Source: Gillisia sp. (lineage in GTDB: Bacteria; Bacteroidota; Bacteroidia; Flavobacteriales; Flavobacteriaceae). From it: DNA of 59,611 bases. The notes beneath the pieces were generated by a model, which saw only the letters and a list, made by a program, of their open reading frames with translations, searched no databases and was not told the origin of the DNA. The stretch is taken from contig JAGXIL010000054.1 in NCBI GenBank assembly GCA_024635655.1, positions 1-59,611 of the forward strand, in the 5' to 3' direction. Of the stretch, positions 7,458 to 16,114 are shown piece by piece (positions within the stretch are counted from its first letter, which is position 1; each line of letters begins with the position of its first letter). A program made the translations under genes and the position numbers.

Positions 7458-8470
7458 ATTGTAGAATTTCGTCGCTCATACCAGGCCAGTCCCAGTACGA
7501 TCAGGATTCCCAGGATAATATACAAAATAGCATACCAGGCCTGGGGCTGGGAAAGATCGGGTAAATACCGGTCGTAATTGTCAATAACCAAGTTTCCGCT
7601 CTTATCTATCATGGTATTTCCCTCTGCATCTGTTCTGTAGATCTTTTCTTTCCATGGCCACACCACCCCAAGGGATCCGGTAATAAATCCAATGATCACG
7701 GCGTAGGTCTCTTTTTTAAACCTTTTGAGTACAAAACCCAAAAGATGGGAAAGAGAGACCAGCCCGGCCAGGGATCCCAGGGAAAAGACCACCAGCACCT
7801 GCAGCAATCGTACTCTCCCCGGTTTTTGTGTAAAGGAAAGATCCATCATAAAAATTTCTGAAATAGTATCATAAAGGGCATTGACAGAATCTACCAAAAG
7901 AAGCACATAGTTTCCGAAAAGGATAAGGATAAACGATCCCGAGAGTCCGGGCAGGGTCATCCCCGATACCCCCACAATGCCGCAGAAGAATACAAACCAC
8001 AAATTGTCATTCTCCCTTGCAGGCTCAAGAAAACTAATAGCGACTCCCGCCACGATCCCTGCCATAACAAATAACAAAGTGCGTGGGGACCATTCGTCAA
8101 ACTCCCTGCCTATATAGTAAATAGACCCAATGATCATCCCGAAGAATGCCGCCCAAACATAGAGTTCGTAATGCAAAATGGCATAATCCAGCAACTTGGA
8201 AACGCTAAAATAACTTATTACCATTCCCAAAATAAGAAGTCCCAGAAATTTCCCGTTCACGTAGGTATACAGCGAGCGGAACCTCCCGTTGACCAGGAGC
8301 TTAAAGGCTTTTAAATTGATCTTTTGGAGGGAATAGATGAATTCCTCGTAAAATCCGGCAACAAAAGCCACAACCCCACCTGAAACTCCGGGTACTTTAT
8401 TTGCCGCACCCATAGCAAGGCCTTTAAGTACTAAGAATACTTTGTCACTAAAGGTCCGGGTTTGCTGCAT
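7454..8470 (-). CDS. DUF368 membrane protein, polyprenyl-phosphate transporter (PopT family), copy A
   Basis: This 338-aa integral membrane protein has about 8-9 hydrophobic segments. DUF368 has been linked experimentally in other bacteria to recycling of undecaprenyl phosphate across the inner membrane. Both family repeats are present: GAANKVPGVSGG near the N-terminus and VSGMTLPGLSGSF in the middle, each a re-entrant PGxSG motif. Compared with its neighbour, copy A reads AANK instead of AADV before the first PGVSGG. Its start lies inside the end of copy B (23-bp overlap), and its stop overlaps aroE. The three genes probably form one transcript. Confidence 0.88.
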   Translation of the reverse strand: MQQTRTFSDKVFLVLKGLAMGAANKVPGVSGGVVAFVAGFYEEFIYSLQKINLKAFKLLVNGRFRSLYTYVNGKFLGLLILGMVISYFSVSKLLDYAILHYELYVWAAFFGMIIGSIYYIGREFDEWSPRTLLFVMAGIVAGVAISFLEPARENDNLWFVFFCGIVGVSGMTLPGLSGSFILILFGNYVLLLVDSVNALYDTISEIFMMDLSFTQKPGRVRLLQVLVVFSLGSLAGLVSLSHLLGFVLKRFKKETYAVIIGFITGSLGVVWPWKEKIYRTDAEGNTMIDKSGNLVIDNYDRYLPDLSQPQAWYAILYIILGILIVLGLAWYERRNSTI

Positions 8471-9395
8471 TTACGGGGATGGGTTTCTCTGTTGCTATAC
8501 GCTCTAAAAGCAGGATCAAAAGAAATCCTGCAAGCATTAATATAATTGCCTGGTAAAGATAGGGCTCTCCTTCAAAATTCCACGGTAACACAGAGGTCTC
8601 TCGTATTACTACGGTTTTATCACCAAATTCTTCGGTCTCCAAAACTTTTTTCCAGGGCCAGATCTTGTTCAAAGAACCGGCAATAAATCCCGTGAGTACG
8701 GCAAGAGTAATGCTGCTGTAGTGGTCAAATAACCATTTCAGGACCTTGGAAAAGGCCAGCAGGCCGCATACGGCGCCTATAGCCACTATACCAAGGGTCT
8801 TTACATCAAAATCATGTGCCGCTTCTGTAATGGTTTTATAAGCTCCCATGAGTACCAGGATAAATGCACCCGATATGCCGGGAAGGATCATTGCGCAAAT
8901 AGCTACAGCTCCCGAAAGAAATAAATACCAGTTGCTTATCACCGCGCCCGAAGGGGGAAGGGAAATAATGTAAAAGGCCAGTGCAGCTCCAATTATAAGT
9001 GCTATGATAATTTTAAAATTCCATTCGGGGATTTGCTTGGCAACAAACCATACACTTGCCATGATTAGGCCAAAGAAAAAGGCCCAGATGAGTACCGGGT
9101 GATTCTCCAGTAAATAATTGGCCACCCGCATAATGGAAAAGATGCTTATGAGTATACCCAGGAGCAGGGATACGATAAACGTCCCGTTCAATTTTTCCCA
9201 CATGGCTTTGAAGCCTTGTGTTTTCCATACATTGATAAGGGAAAAATTTACCCCGCTTATGGTGGCGATAAGTTCCTGGTAGATACCGGTAATAAAGGCT
9301 ATAGTACCACCCGAAACTCCGGGAACCACATCTGCGGCTCCCATGGCCATTCCTTTAAGGGTGATCTTGGCGTAATCTTTTATGCTTCGTTGCAT
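8448..9395 (-). CDS. DUF368 membrane protein, polyprenyl-phosphate transporter (PopT family), copy B
   Basis: This 315-aa polytopic membrane protein is a paralogue of the adjacent copy A. It has the canonical GAADVVPGVSGG motif (about residues 18-29) and the second motif CAMILPGISGAF. Periplasmic loops after the fourth helix differ in length between the copies. It is the first gene of the DUF368-DUF368-aroE set; a TACTTTTG element lies 20 bp upstream. The likely role is import or flipping of lipid carrier for peptidoglycan and O-antigen synthesis, by family knowledge only. Confidence 0.88.
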   Translation of the reverse strand: MQRSIKDYAKITLKGMAMGAADVVPGVSGGTIAFITGIYQELIATISGVNFSLINVWKTQGFKAMWEKLNGTFIVSLLLGILISIFSIMRVANYLLENHPVLIWAFFFGLIMASVWFVAKQIPEWNFKIIIALIIGAALAFYIISLPPSGAVISNWYLFLSGAVAICAMILPGISGAFILVLMGAYKTITEAAHDFDVKTLGIVAIGAVCGLLAFSKVLKWLFDHYSSITLAVLTGFIAGSLNKIWPWKKVLETEEFGDKTVVIRETSVLPWNFEGEPYLYQAIILMLAGFLLILLLERIATEKPIPVNAANPDL

Positions 9396-9414
9396 CCTGA
9401 TTTTAATTTCCGCT

Positions 9415-9422
9415 CAAAAGTA
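9415..9422 (-). promoter_or_regulatory. Candidate -7 element of the DUF368/aroE operon
   Basis: TACTTTTG on the minus strand matches the Bacteroidota -7 consensus TAnnTTTG and sits about 20 bp before the start at 9395. A good -33 TTTG box was not found at the usual spacing, so support is moderate. Confidence 0.4.
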
Positions 9423-9428
9423 AATAAA

Positions 9429-10826
9429 TCAGGGAGTTTTAAGGTAAGAATTGATCATTTCCTTTACACTTTTTCTGCTGAAGATCTTCGGAAACAATTC
9501 TTCTATAATTATATAATATTCTGCGTCTATTTTTAATCCGTTGTTCAAATGGAAATATCCTTTGTCGCCTTCATTCAAGTTAAAATGTAAGCCTGCCAGC
9601 CTGTATTCGATCTCTGCAGTTTCCGGATAAAATTCCAGGGCCTGCATCAGGTTTTGAACGGCAGTCTCGTATTCGCCAAGGTTGATAAGGATGTCACAGC
9701 GCCTTATCCAGGTTTCCAATTCGTAATTTCCAAGGTCAATGGTCTTTTGATATCCGCGTTCTGCTTCCTCAAAAAGACTTAGCCTGCTGTTGATCTTTGC
9801 ATAACGTTTCCAGTACAACACATTCTCTTCATCAATGCTTATCGCTTTGTTGATGTAATAGAGTGCCTTCTGATAATTCCCTTTTTTAAAGTAAAAATCG
9901 GTGATGGCTATCCAGCCTTTGTCAAGTAAAGGGTCTTCGTGAACGGTCTTGGTGTAGTGCTCAAGAGCCAGTTCATCAAGTTCCAGTTTCTCGAAGCATT
10001 TTCCTATGCGCAAATAGGCAAAGGAGGTTGGGTCATCAAGATCAAGGGTAATGCGGTAATTTTCTATAGCCTCATTAAAACGACCCAGCTTCTCAAGCAC
10101 TTTCCCTTTTTCAAGGTATGCGCCTATGAACATCTCATCGCTTATGATCGCAAAATCAAAAGCGGTAAGGGCCTTTTCGAACTGTTTCAGGTCAAAATAT
10201 TGTTTTCCTATCTGGTGCCATGCGACCTCGCAGTAAGGGTTCTTGTTGAGGAACATATTCAAATAATCTATCGCCTCTGTTTTTTGTTCCAGAAAATCAA
10301 AGCAGTACATAATGTTATAGAGGGCAGAGTAATCTTCTTCATCTGCCTCCAGACACTTCATAAAACTGAATTTTGCATTTTCAAAATCCTCAAGGAAAAG
10401 ATATTCCATGCCCAGCAGGGAGTAAACATCAGCTTCGTCCATGGTGATCTCCAAAGCTTTTTCAAGCATTTTAATGGCCTTTTGGTGGTCATCGCGCTTG
10501 GAAAATATGTTGGCTTTTTGAATATATACTTCTTCATTGGAAGACTCCAATGTGTGTAATTCATTTAACAATCCATCGGCAAGATCCAGTTTATCTTCAA
10601 ACACCAGGATCTCAACTTTAAAGAGTTTTAGATTGGTGGAAGTGGGATGTTGGGCCAGACCTAATTTGACAGCCTTTTTAGCCAATGCGATCTTTCCATT
10701 CTCCAAATAATGGTGAATGATATCCTCAAATTCCTCTGAATCAAAAAACAAAACATCGTTTGTTTTTAGCATCGACTCGAACCGGGTTAGTGAGAAATTG
10801 TTTTCTTCGTTATGACTTAATTGCAT
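9429..10826 (-). CDS. Tetratricopeptide repeat protein
   Basis: This 465-aa soluble protein is made almost wholly of TPR units of 34 aa, about ten in number, from residue 60 to the end. Typical units read A..MLEKALEI...ADVYSLLGMEYL and ALTAFDFAIISDEMFIGAYLEKGKVLEKLG. There is no signal peptide or catalytic domain, so it is probably a cytoplasmic scaffold. The gene ends 34 bp before the DUF368 operon on the same strand. This TPR/DUF368/aroE order may be conserved in relatives, but I infer no shared function. Confidence 0.88.
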   Translation of the reverse strand: MQLSHNEENNFSLTRFESMLKTNDVLFFDSEEFEDIIHHYLENGKIALAKKAVKLGLAQHPTSTNLKLFKVEILVFEDKLDLADGLLNELHTLESSNEEVYIQKANIFSKRDDHQKAIKMLEKALEITMDEADVYSLLGMEYLFLEDFENAKFSFMKCLEADEEDYSALYNIMYCFDFLEQKTEAIDYLNMFLNKNPYCEVAWHQIGKQYFDLKQFEKALTAFDFAIISDEMFIGAYLEKGKVLEKLGRFNEAIENYRITLDLDDPTSFAYLRIGKCFEKLELDELALEHYTKTVHEDPLLDKGWIAITDFYFKKGNYQKALYYINKAISIDEENVLYWKRYAKINSRLSLFEEAERGYQKTIDLGNYELETWIRRCDILINLGEYETAVQNLMQALEFYPETAEIEYRLAGLHFNLNEGDKGYFHLNNGLKIDAEYYIIIEELFPKIFSRKSVKEMINSYLKTP

Positions 10827-10925
10827 ACACTGGGGATTACTGGATTTCTACAATTTTAAAGTTATCAATGTTAACCGCTACTATCTGTAGAAATTTATAT
10901 TGTTTTTAACAAAGTAATTAACAGG

Positions 10926-12113
10926 TCAAACCTGCACTTTGATATCGTTGAGAATGTCAAGAATAATGCCACATCCTTCTTTGAGCTCCTCTATTGAAAT
11001 GGTGAGGGGAGGGGTGAGCCTGACTGCCTTTTTTTCAAACAGCAACCAAAATAAAATTAAACCTTTTTCCTGAGATTTTAAAATGATGCTGCTCGCGATA
11101 TCTTCAGAAGGGGTTATGATCGCAAGCATTAAACCCCTTCCCCTGATCTCTAAAATTAGAGGGTGCACCAGCAAACCCCTTAAAAACTGCTCCTTTTCAA
11201 GGGCCTCTGCCATAAGGGCAGAAGTTGTAAGCTCCCGGAGCGTGGCCAGAGCCGCGGCGGCAATTACAGGATTTCCCCCAAAGGTTGTGATGTGGCCAAG
11301 CTTGGGATTATCCATTAAACTGTCCATCATTTCTCCTGAAGCTGTAAATGCCCCTATAGGCAAACCTCCGCCCATTCCTTTTCCCATCACTACAATATCG
11401 GGAATGACTTCATAATGCTCAAATCCAAAAAGTTTTCCGGTCCTTCCAAATCCCGGCTGTATCTCATCCAGGATGAGTAAAGCGCCGGTTTCTTCACATT
11501 TTTGCTTTACCTTTTGAAGGTAATTGTCTGCCGGCTCAATAAATCCGGCTCCTCCCTGAATAGTCTCAAGAATTACAGCTGCTGTTGCCGATGTTATTTT
11601 ATCGAGGTCTTCCTGCGCATTGTAGTCGATAAATGATACCATTCCTATCAATGGCCGGAATGGTTTGACCCGCTCTTCATAACTCATTAAACTCAGGGAT
11701 CCCATAGTATTTCCGTGGTATGCATCACGCGCGGCTATGATCTCCTGCCTGCCGGTGTACCGGCGGGCAAGCTTTAAAGCGCCTTCAATGGCTTCAGTTC
11801 CCGAATTGGTGAGGTAGGTCTTGTCTAGCGGCGCGGGAAGATGCGAGGCCAGGAGCTTTGATAATTCCACAGCAGGCCCCTGGGCATATTCCCCGTACAC
11901 CATCACGTGCAGATATTTTTCGGTTTGTTCCTGTATTGCAGAGACCACCCTGGGATGGCAATGGCCTAAGCTGGTAGCCGAAACCCCCGCAACAAAATCC
12001 AGGTATTTTTTGCCCTGTACAGTATATATGTATGAACCTTTGGCATGGGAAATTTCCAGTGCCAGGGGGTGGGGAGTGGTTTGTGCCTGATATTTTAAAA
12101 ATGCTTCTTTCAA
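10926..12113 (-). CDS. Class III PLP-dependent aminotransferase (acetylornithine/ornithine aminotransferase-like)
   Basis: This 395-aa fold-type I PLP enzyme has the family motifs in order: LTNSGTEAIEGALKLAR (about 100-116), the DEIQPGFGRTG motif around residue 218 with the Asp that contacts the pyridine nitrogen, and the Schiff-base Lys in MGKGMGGGLP (about 245). THFGG-type TTFGGNPV follows. Members transfer amino groups between omega-amines and 2-oxoglutarate; the amine donor cannot be told here. No arginine-synthesis genes are nearby, so assignment as argD is not supported. The start overlaps the stop of the OstA-like gene by four bases. Confidence 0.85.
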   Translation of the reverse strand: MKEAFLKYQAQTTPHPLALEISHAKGSYIYTVQGKKYLDFVAGVSATSLGHCHPRVVSAIQEQTEKYLHVMVYGEYAQGPAVELSKLLASHLPAPLDKTYLTNSGTEAIEGALKLARRYTGRQEIIAARDAYHGNTMGSLSLMSYEERVKPFRPLIGMVSFIDYNAQEDLDKITSATAAVILETIQGGAGFIEPADNYLQKVKQKCEETGALLILDEIQPGFGRTGKLFGFEHYEVIPDIVVMGKGMGGGLPIGAFTASGEMMDSLMDNPKLGHITTFGGNPVIAAAALATLRELTTSALMAEALEKEQFLRGLLVHPLILEIRGRGLMLAIITPSEDIASSIILKSQEKGLILFWLLFEKKAVRLTPPLTISIEELKEGCGIILDILNDIKVQV

Positions 12114-14005
12114 TTATCTTCTTCTTCAATTTTTCCTTTCCCGGTTTTTTCCATCAGCGGTCTCCTTACTTGTGAAGAAGGCGGAATGGTATCTGTACGC
12201 ACAGGTACCGCAGGAATGGTATCTGTTCTCCCCGGGGCAGGTAGAGTATCTGTTGCTCTGGCCGGAAGCGGAATAATATCTGCTCCCGTTGGAGGGGTTG
12301 GAATGCTGTCTATCTTTCTATCCTGGAGGTCTTCCGGCCTTAACCTGGAATTTTCATTTAAAAGGGGCTGATCTTCATCTGTTTCATCAAAGAAATCTTC
12401 CTGTTCATCGGGTAGGGGGATCCCCTGGATCCTTACCAGTTCAGGGGGTGCTTTTCCGGCAAACAGATCGCTTTTTTCCATTAACTGTTCTTCTCCCCTC
12501 CAGTTAAATCCTCTCAGCAGCCGCACATTCTCGGGTAATTCTTCTTCCGGGGTAAGGGTGCCGTCAACCTGCTGGTAGTAGTAAATATCCTGGATCTCCT
12601 GTTCCTGGAAAAGGATTTTTATGGAACTGGAAAGGGTTTTATTGATCCCAATGAGGTCCTTCTCCTCATTCCGCATATAATATATGGTCTCTGTATTTTT
12701 TAGGATATCCACCTGGGAGAGTTCATTTTCCACGAATAATCCCGTGAGTTCCTTTCCTTTGATCTGATTGTAGCCTTCAATACTGTCTTGTTGAATAAGA
12801 AAAGCATTGTCAAACACTTTTAAGGAATCCAGCTTTTCCGTCTTCGGATTACTGATCAAATGAATAGTATCTCCTGTCATTTGATTGTTTCCGGACCATA
12901 TTACAGGTGTCCTTCCCACACTTACTGAAGTTACCGGCCCTGTGTTTAAATTGATCATTTTTGTAAGGCCGGTTTGCTGATTCACATGTATGGAATCACT
13001 CTTTCCGCTCATATCACTCTTGTACATGCGTACATCGTAAAACCCGCGGATGATCCTGTTCTCCGGTTTTCCCGTCACCATTAAAGTATCGCTGTGAATG
13101 AAGATAGAATCATTGTCCTGAACGGTGGCGGCAAGTGCTCTTTTCGTTATAAAAACTGAATCCTGTTCCCGGAATACTTCCGCGTAGTGTCCGGTGATCA
13201 AACTGTTGTTGAGGGTATCGGTAACTCTTATATTATTGGTGCCCGATGCAAAATTTGTATTCCGGTTAAAATAGAGACTGTCTCCCTCCAGGATCCTGTT
13301 CTCATAATCAATGCGGGAGTTCTTGACAAAATAGCCAATATCCTCGCGGGTGTCGTAAAAACCTCTTTCACAATAGACCGTACTGGTTTCGCTTTCTATA
13401 GTGGTAGGGCCGTACATATAGGCATTCCCCGTTTCAGAATAAAAATCCAGCTGTTCTGAATTGATCACGTATTCAGGATTGGTAACTTCCACATCTGAGA
13501 CGAAGGAATATTTATCATCTTCCATATAATAGCGGCCTACAATACTTTTCAGGACGCTTGCAGTATCCCTTACGGTGCCGCCACTCCTGTAATAGGCTTG
13601 TTGCTTAAGTCGGTTAAAAAATAAGGTATCGGTTTCCAGGGTGGTTTGGGGCCTCGTCATTTTTACCTTTCCGCTGGCAAAGGCAAATTGTGTGGTGCCG
13701 TTATATTCTGCATAGTTGCTTTGCATGGTGACCGTATCTCCCTGCTGCATCCTTACATCTCCATAGGCTTTAAAAAAATTGGCTTCCTGGTAAAATACGG
13801 CATTGTTGCACCAAACTTCTATCCCCTCGTGGTTGAAATAGACCTGACTCTCAATTCCGCTAAGGATCACAGCTCCGGGATACCGCTCTTCATTGATGAT
13901 CTGTCGCTCGCTTTTGTAATCAATCAGCCTCGCATCCTGGCTGAATATCAGGGAGGTGTATAAAAAACAGAAGAGAACTTTTAAGTAAGTAGACCGGAAT
14001 TCCAA
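12110..14005 (-). CDS. OstA/LptA-like LPS export protein
   Basis: This 631-aa protein has a signal peptide (hydrophobic residues 8-22, cleavage after about SLIFS-QD). OstA_2/LptA-type beta-jellyroll repeats follow, with alternating short strands such as VWCNNAVFYQEANFFKAYGD and GDTVTMQSNYAEYNG. LptA-type proteins form the periplasmic bridge that carries LPS to the outer membrane. The last 80 residues or so are Pro/Thr/Asp-rich with repeats TDTIP and TDTLPAP, probably disordered. The protein is much longer than E. coli LptA (about 185 aa), as usual for Bacteroidota OstA-like proteins. It forms a two-gene operon with the aminotransferase. Confidence 0.82.
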   Translation of the reverse strand: MEFRSTYLKVLFCFLYTSLIFSQDARLIDYKSERQIINEERYPGAVILSGIESQVYFNHEGIEVWCNNAVFYQEANFFKAYGDVRMQQGDTVTMQSNYAEYNGTTQFAFASGKVKMTRPQTTLETDTLFFNRLKQQAYYRSGGTVRDTASVLKSIVGRYYMEDDKYSFVSDVEVTNPEYVINSEQLDFYSETGNAYMYGPTTIESETSTVYCERGFYDTREDIGYFVKNSRIDYENRILEGDSLYFNRNTNFASGTNNIRVTDTLNNSLITGHYAEVFREQDSVFITKRALAATVQDNDSIFIHSDTLMVTGKPENRIIRGFYDVRMYKSDMSGKSDSIHVNQQTGLTKMINLNTGPVTSVSVGRTPVIWSGNNQMTGDTIHLISNPKTEKLDSLKVFDNAFLIQQDSIEGYNQIKGKELTGLFVENELSQVDILKNTETIYYMRNEEKDLIGINKTLSSSIKILFQEQEIQDIYYYQQVDGTLTPEEELPENVRLLRGFNWRGEEQLMEKSDLFAGKAPPELVRIQGIPLPDEQEDFFDETDEDQPLLNENSRLRPEDLQDRKIDSIPTPPTGADIIPLPARATDTLPAPGRTDTIPAVPVRTDTIPPSSQVRRPLMEKTGKGKIEEEDN

Positions 14006-14021
14006 TTTGGATATTTTGTTT

Positions 14022-14029
14022 CAAAAGTA
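14022..14029 (-). promoter_or_regulatory. Candidate -7 element for the OstA-like operon
   Basis: TACTTTTG on the minus strand lies about 17 bp before the ATG at 14005 and fits TAnnTTTG. The -33 box is not obvious. The 284-bp divergent spacer (14006-14289) also serves the ferritin-like genes. Confidence 0.4.
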
Positions 14030-14257
14030 AAGAAAAGAAGAAGGATAATTAGAATAAAATTAAGGAAATGAAAAGGCCTGAAAAATATTATCAACAGTTG
14101 TTTTATTATAAAATACTCAAAAATTTTTTAATATCGTTGAAGTATTTTCATTAAACAGCTCATAATGTTTTCAAAAAATTAAGAGTAATTACCATTTCGC
14201 TCAGGTTATTAAGAAATTATTAACCTTAATATGGAAACCGCAGCTACAATCTCTGCG

Positions 14258-14265
14258 TAAGTTTG
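14258..14265 (+). promoter_or_regulatory. Candidate -7 element for the ferritin-like genes
   Basis: TAAGTTTG matches TAnnTTTG and lies 24 bp before the ATG at 14290, giving a short leader. There is no clear TTTG at -33, which may point to an activator or an alternative sigma factor. The rest of the upstream 150 bp is very AT-rich. Confidence 0.4.
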
Positions 14266-14289
14266 GCAGTAATCAAAGCAAATTAAATT

Positions 14290-15033
14290 ATGAAAAAACC
14301 AATTATCAAAGTAGAAAAGGCAGCCATAAAGCAAAACAACGCCGGAAGCTCCAGACGTAAATTCTTAAAAATGGGAGGTCTTGCGGTTGCAGGTTCCGGC
14401 CTGCTCCTTTATTCCTGTAGTGACGATGACGATGTTATGGGACCTGTAATAGGAGATGTGTTTGACCTTGGAAGCGGTGACCTTGGGATCCTTAACTACG
14501 CATATGCCCTGGAACAACTTGAGGCAGCTTTTTATACCAATGTATTAGATGGCTCTTATTGGGCAGGTGCAAGTGCTGAAGAAAAATTAATACTTGAAGA
14601 CCTGTACAAGCATGAAGTAATTCACCGTGAGTTCTTTAAAGCTGCAATAACCGGAGCCGTTAACGGAGATACGAGTTTGGTTTTACCGGAACTTGAATTT
14701 GATTTTAGCGGAGTGGATTTTGGAAACAGAGATTCCGTTCTTGGAACAGCAAGCGTATTGGAAGATACAGGAGTTGCTGCATATAATGGAGCAGGTAAAC
14801 TGCTTACCACTCCTGAATACCTGGTATTGGCAGGAAAAATTGTCTCTGTAGAAGCAAGACATGCCTCGGCCATCCGATCTATATTTTTAAGTGATGATAC
14901 TGCATTTGCAGGAGATGATGTTATTGATAGCAATGGATTAGACCCGGCAAAATCTCCTTCTGAGATCTTAGCTGCTGTGGGAGCCACAGGATTTGTGAAA
15001 ACTGAGTTTACAGCAAATCAATTACCATCCTAA
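14290..15033 (+). CDS. Ferritin-like domain lipoprotein with Tat-type signal
   Basis: This 247-aa protein of the Ferritin_2-like (PF13668) type has a four-helix bundle that may bind a di-metal centre. The N-terminus holds a twin-arginine-like motif, SSRRKFLKMGG (about 20-30), then a hydrophobic run and a lipobox-like LLYSC, followed by SDDDD, an acidic segment typical of surface-exposed flavobacterial lipoproteins. Candidate ligands are Glu in LEQLEAAFY, Glu/His in KHEVIHREF and Glu/His in VEARHAS. It is the first gene of a pair, with a paralogue 45 bp downstream. A role in metal or oxidative-stress handling at the cell envelope is inferred. Confidence 0.82.
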   Translation: MKKPIIKVEKAAIKQNNAGSSRRKFLKMGGLAVAGSGLLLYSCSDDDDVMGPVIGDVFDLGSGDLGILNYAYALEQLEAAFYTNVLDGSYWAGASAEEKLILEDLYKHEVIHREFFKAAITGAVNGDTSLVLPELEFDFSGVDFGNRDSVLGTASVLEDTGVAAYNGAGKLLTTPEYLVLAGKIVSVEARHASAIRSIFLSDDTAFAGDDVIDSNGLDPAKSPSEILAAVGATGFVKTEFTANQLPS

Positions 15034-15078
15034 GCCAAAGTAACTTCAAAGTATCAATAACAATTAAAATAAAACATT

Positions 15079-15927
15079 ATGAATATTATAAAATTTTTAG
15101 ATGAATTTACTTCAGATAATCTGAATAAGAAAATGTCATCCCGTCGCGAGGTTTTTTCAACTTTGGGTTCATTAAGTAAAAAAGCAGCTTTGGTTGCAGT
15201 TCCTTTTGGACTTGCTACTTCATCTAGCAAAGCCTATGCAGCCCAGGATATGGATGCTGCAGTTTCTGCCCTTCAACTGGCGCTTACCTTAGAGTATCTT
15301 GAAGCAGAATTCTATATGATGGCATTGGCATCGGGCGTACTTCCTTCAGGAAGACCGGAATCTGTTTACAGCCAGATCTCCAAGCACGAAAATCAACACG
15401 TTGCGTTCTTAACAGCCGGACTTGAAGGGGCAGGGGTAGAACCTGTTGGAAAGCCTACTTTTGATTTTACGGTAGGTGGAATGTTTGATCCTTTCGACGA
15501 TAATAACTCCGGACAAGAGGTGGCTTACGCACAATTACTTGCATTGGCCCAGGCTTTTGAAGATACAGGAGTAAGAGCATATAAAGGACAGGCCGGAAAC
15601 TTAATGGGAACAGATTTCCTTACCCCGGCATTGCAAATCCACTCAGTAGAAGCCAAACACGCTTCAGAGATCAGAAGACTTAGAGCTATGGTTGCCGGTG
15701 AAACCTTAAATCCTGATGCTTTGGGATGGATCACTCTTGATAACAGAGGACCGGGAATGCCGGAAGCAACTCAGGCTGTTTATGACGGCGAAGAGAATGT
15801 AGTACAGGGAGGTGTTAACCTTGTTGATGCAACAGGATTTGACGCCGTAGCCGTTTCGCAGTCTTATGATGAGCCTATGACCGGTGAAACAGCATCTACA
15901 ATTGCAGGTTTGTTTATAGTGAGCTAG
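15079..15927 (+). CDS. Ferritin-like domain protein, second copy, Tat-type signal
   Basis: This 282-aa protein is a paralogue of the upstream gene, with SSRREVFSTLGS (about residues 20-31) as a twin-arginine-type signal and probable cleavage after SSSKAYA-A. Unlike its partner it has no lipobox Cys, so it should be soluble and periplasmic. The ferritin-like ligand positions repeat: LEYLEAEFY, KHENQHVAF, FEDTGVRAY and VEAKHASEIRR. The two proteins may act as a membrane-anchored and soluble pair. Two terminator hairpins follow. Confidence 0.82.
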   Translation: MNIIKFLDEFTSDNLNKKMSSRREVFSTLGSLSKKAALVAVPFGLATSSSKAYAAQDMDAAVSALQLALTLEYLEAEFYMMALASGVLPSGRPESVYSQISKHENQHVAFLTAGLEGAGVEPVGKPTFDFTVGGMFDPFDDNNSGQEVAYAQLLALAQAFEDTGVRAYKGQAGNLMGTDFLTPALQIHSVEAKHASEIRRLRAMVAGETLNPDALGWITLDNRGPGMPEATQAVYDGEENVVQGGVNLVDATGFDAVAVSQSYDEPMTGETASTIAGLFIVS

Positions 15928-15950
15928 TACATAAATTAGTTAAGAATTGA

Positions 15951-15980
15951 AAGAGACTGTCTGAAAAGGCAGCCTCTTTT
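15951..15980 (+). terminator. Rho-independent terminator after the ferritin-like pair
   Basis: AAGAGACTGTCT, loop GAAA, AGGCAGCCTCTT then TTG. The stem has one A-C mismatch and one T-G wobble, and a GNRA-type loop. It lies 24 bp after the stop at 15927. Confidence 0.75.
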
Positions 15981-16054
15981 GTTGGTTTATTTTTCGGGTC
16001 TTTTCAAATAACCTGAAAGAATAGATCCGTAACATTCATTATTATTACCCATAA

Positions 16055-16084
16055 AAAAGCCGCCTAATTTTTTAGGCGGCTTTT
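16055..16084. terminator. Bidirectional terminator between ferritin-like genes and purA
   Basis: AAAAGCCGCCTAA (16055-16067), loop TTTT, TTAGGCGGCTTTT (16072-16084): a perfect 13-bp stem flanked by A and T runs on both sides. It can stop the plus-strand ferritin transcript and the minus-strand purA transcript, whose stop is at 16115. Confidence 0.9.
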
Positions 16085-16114
16085 CTATTTTTTAAAAACT
16101 GTGAAGTTTCAGAT

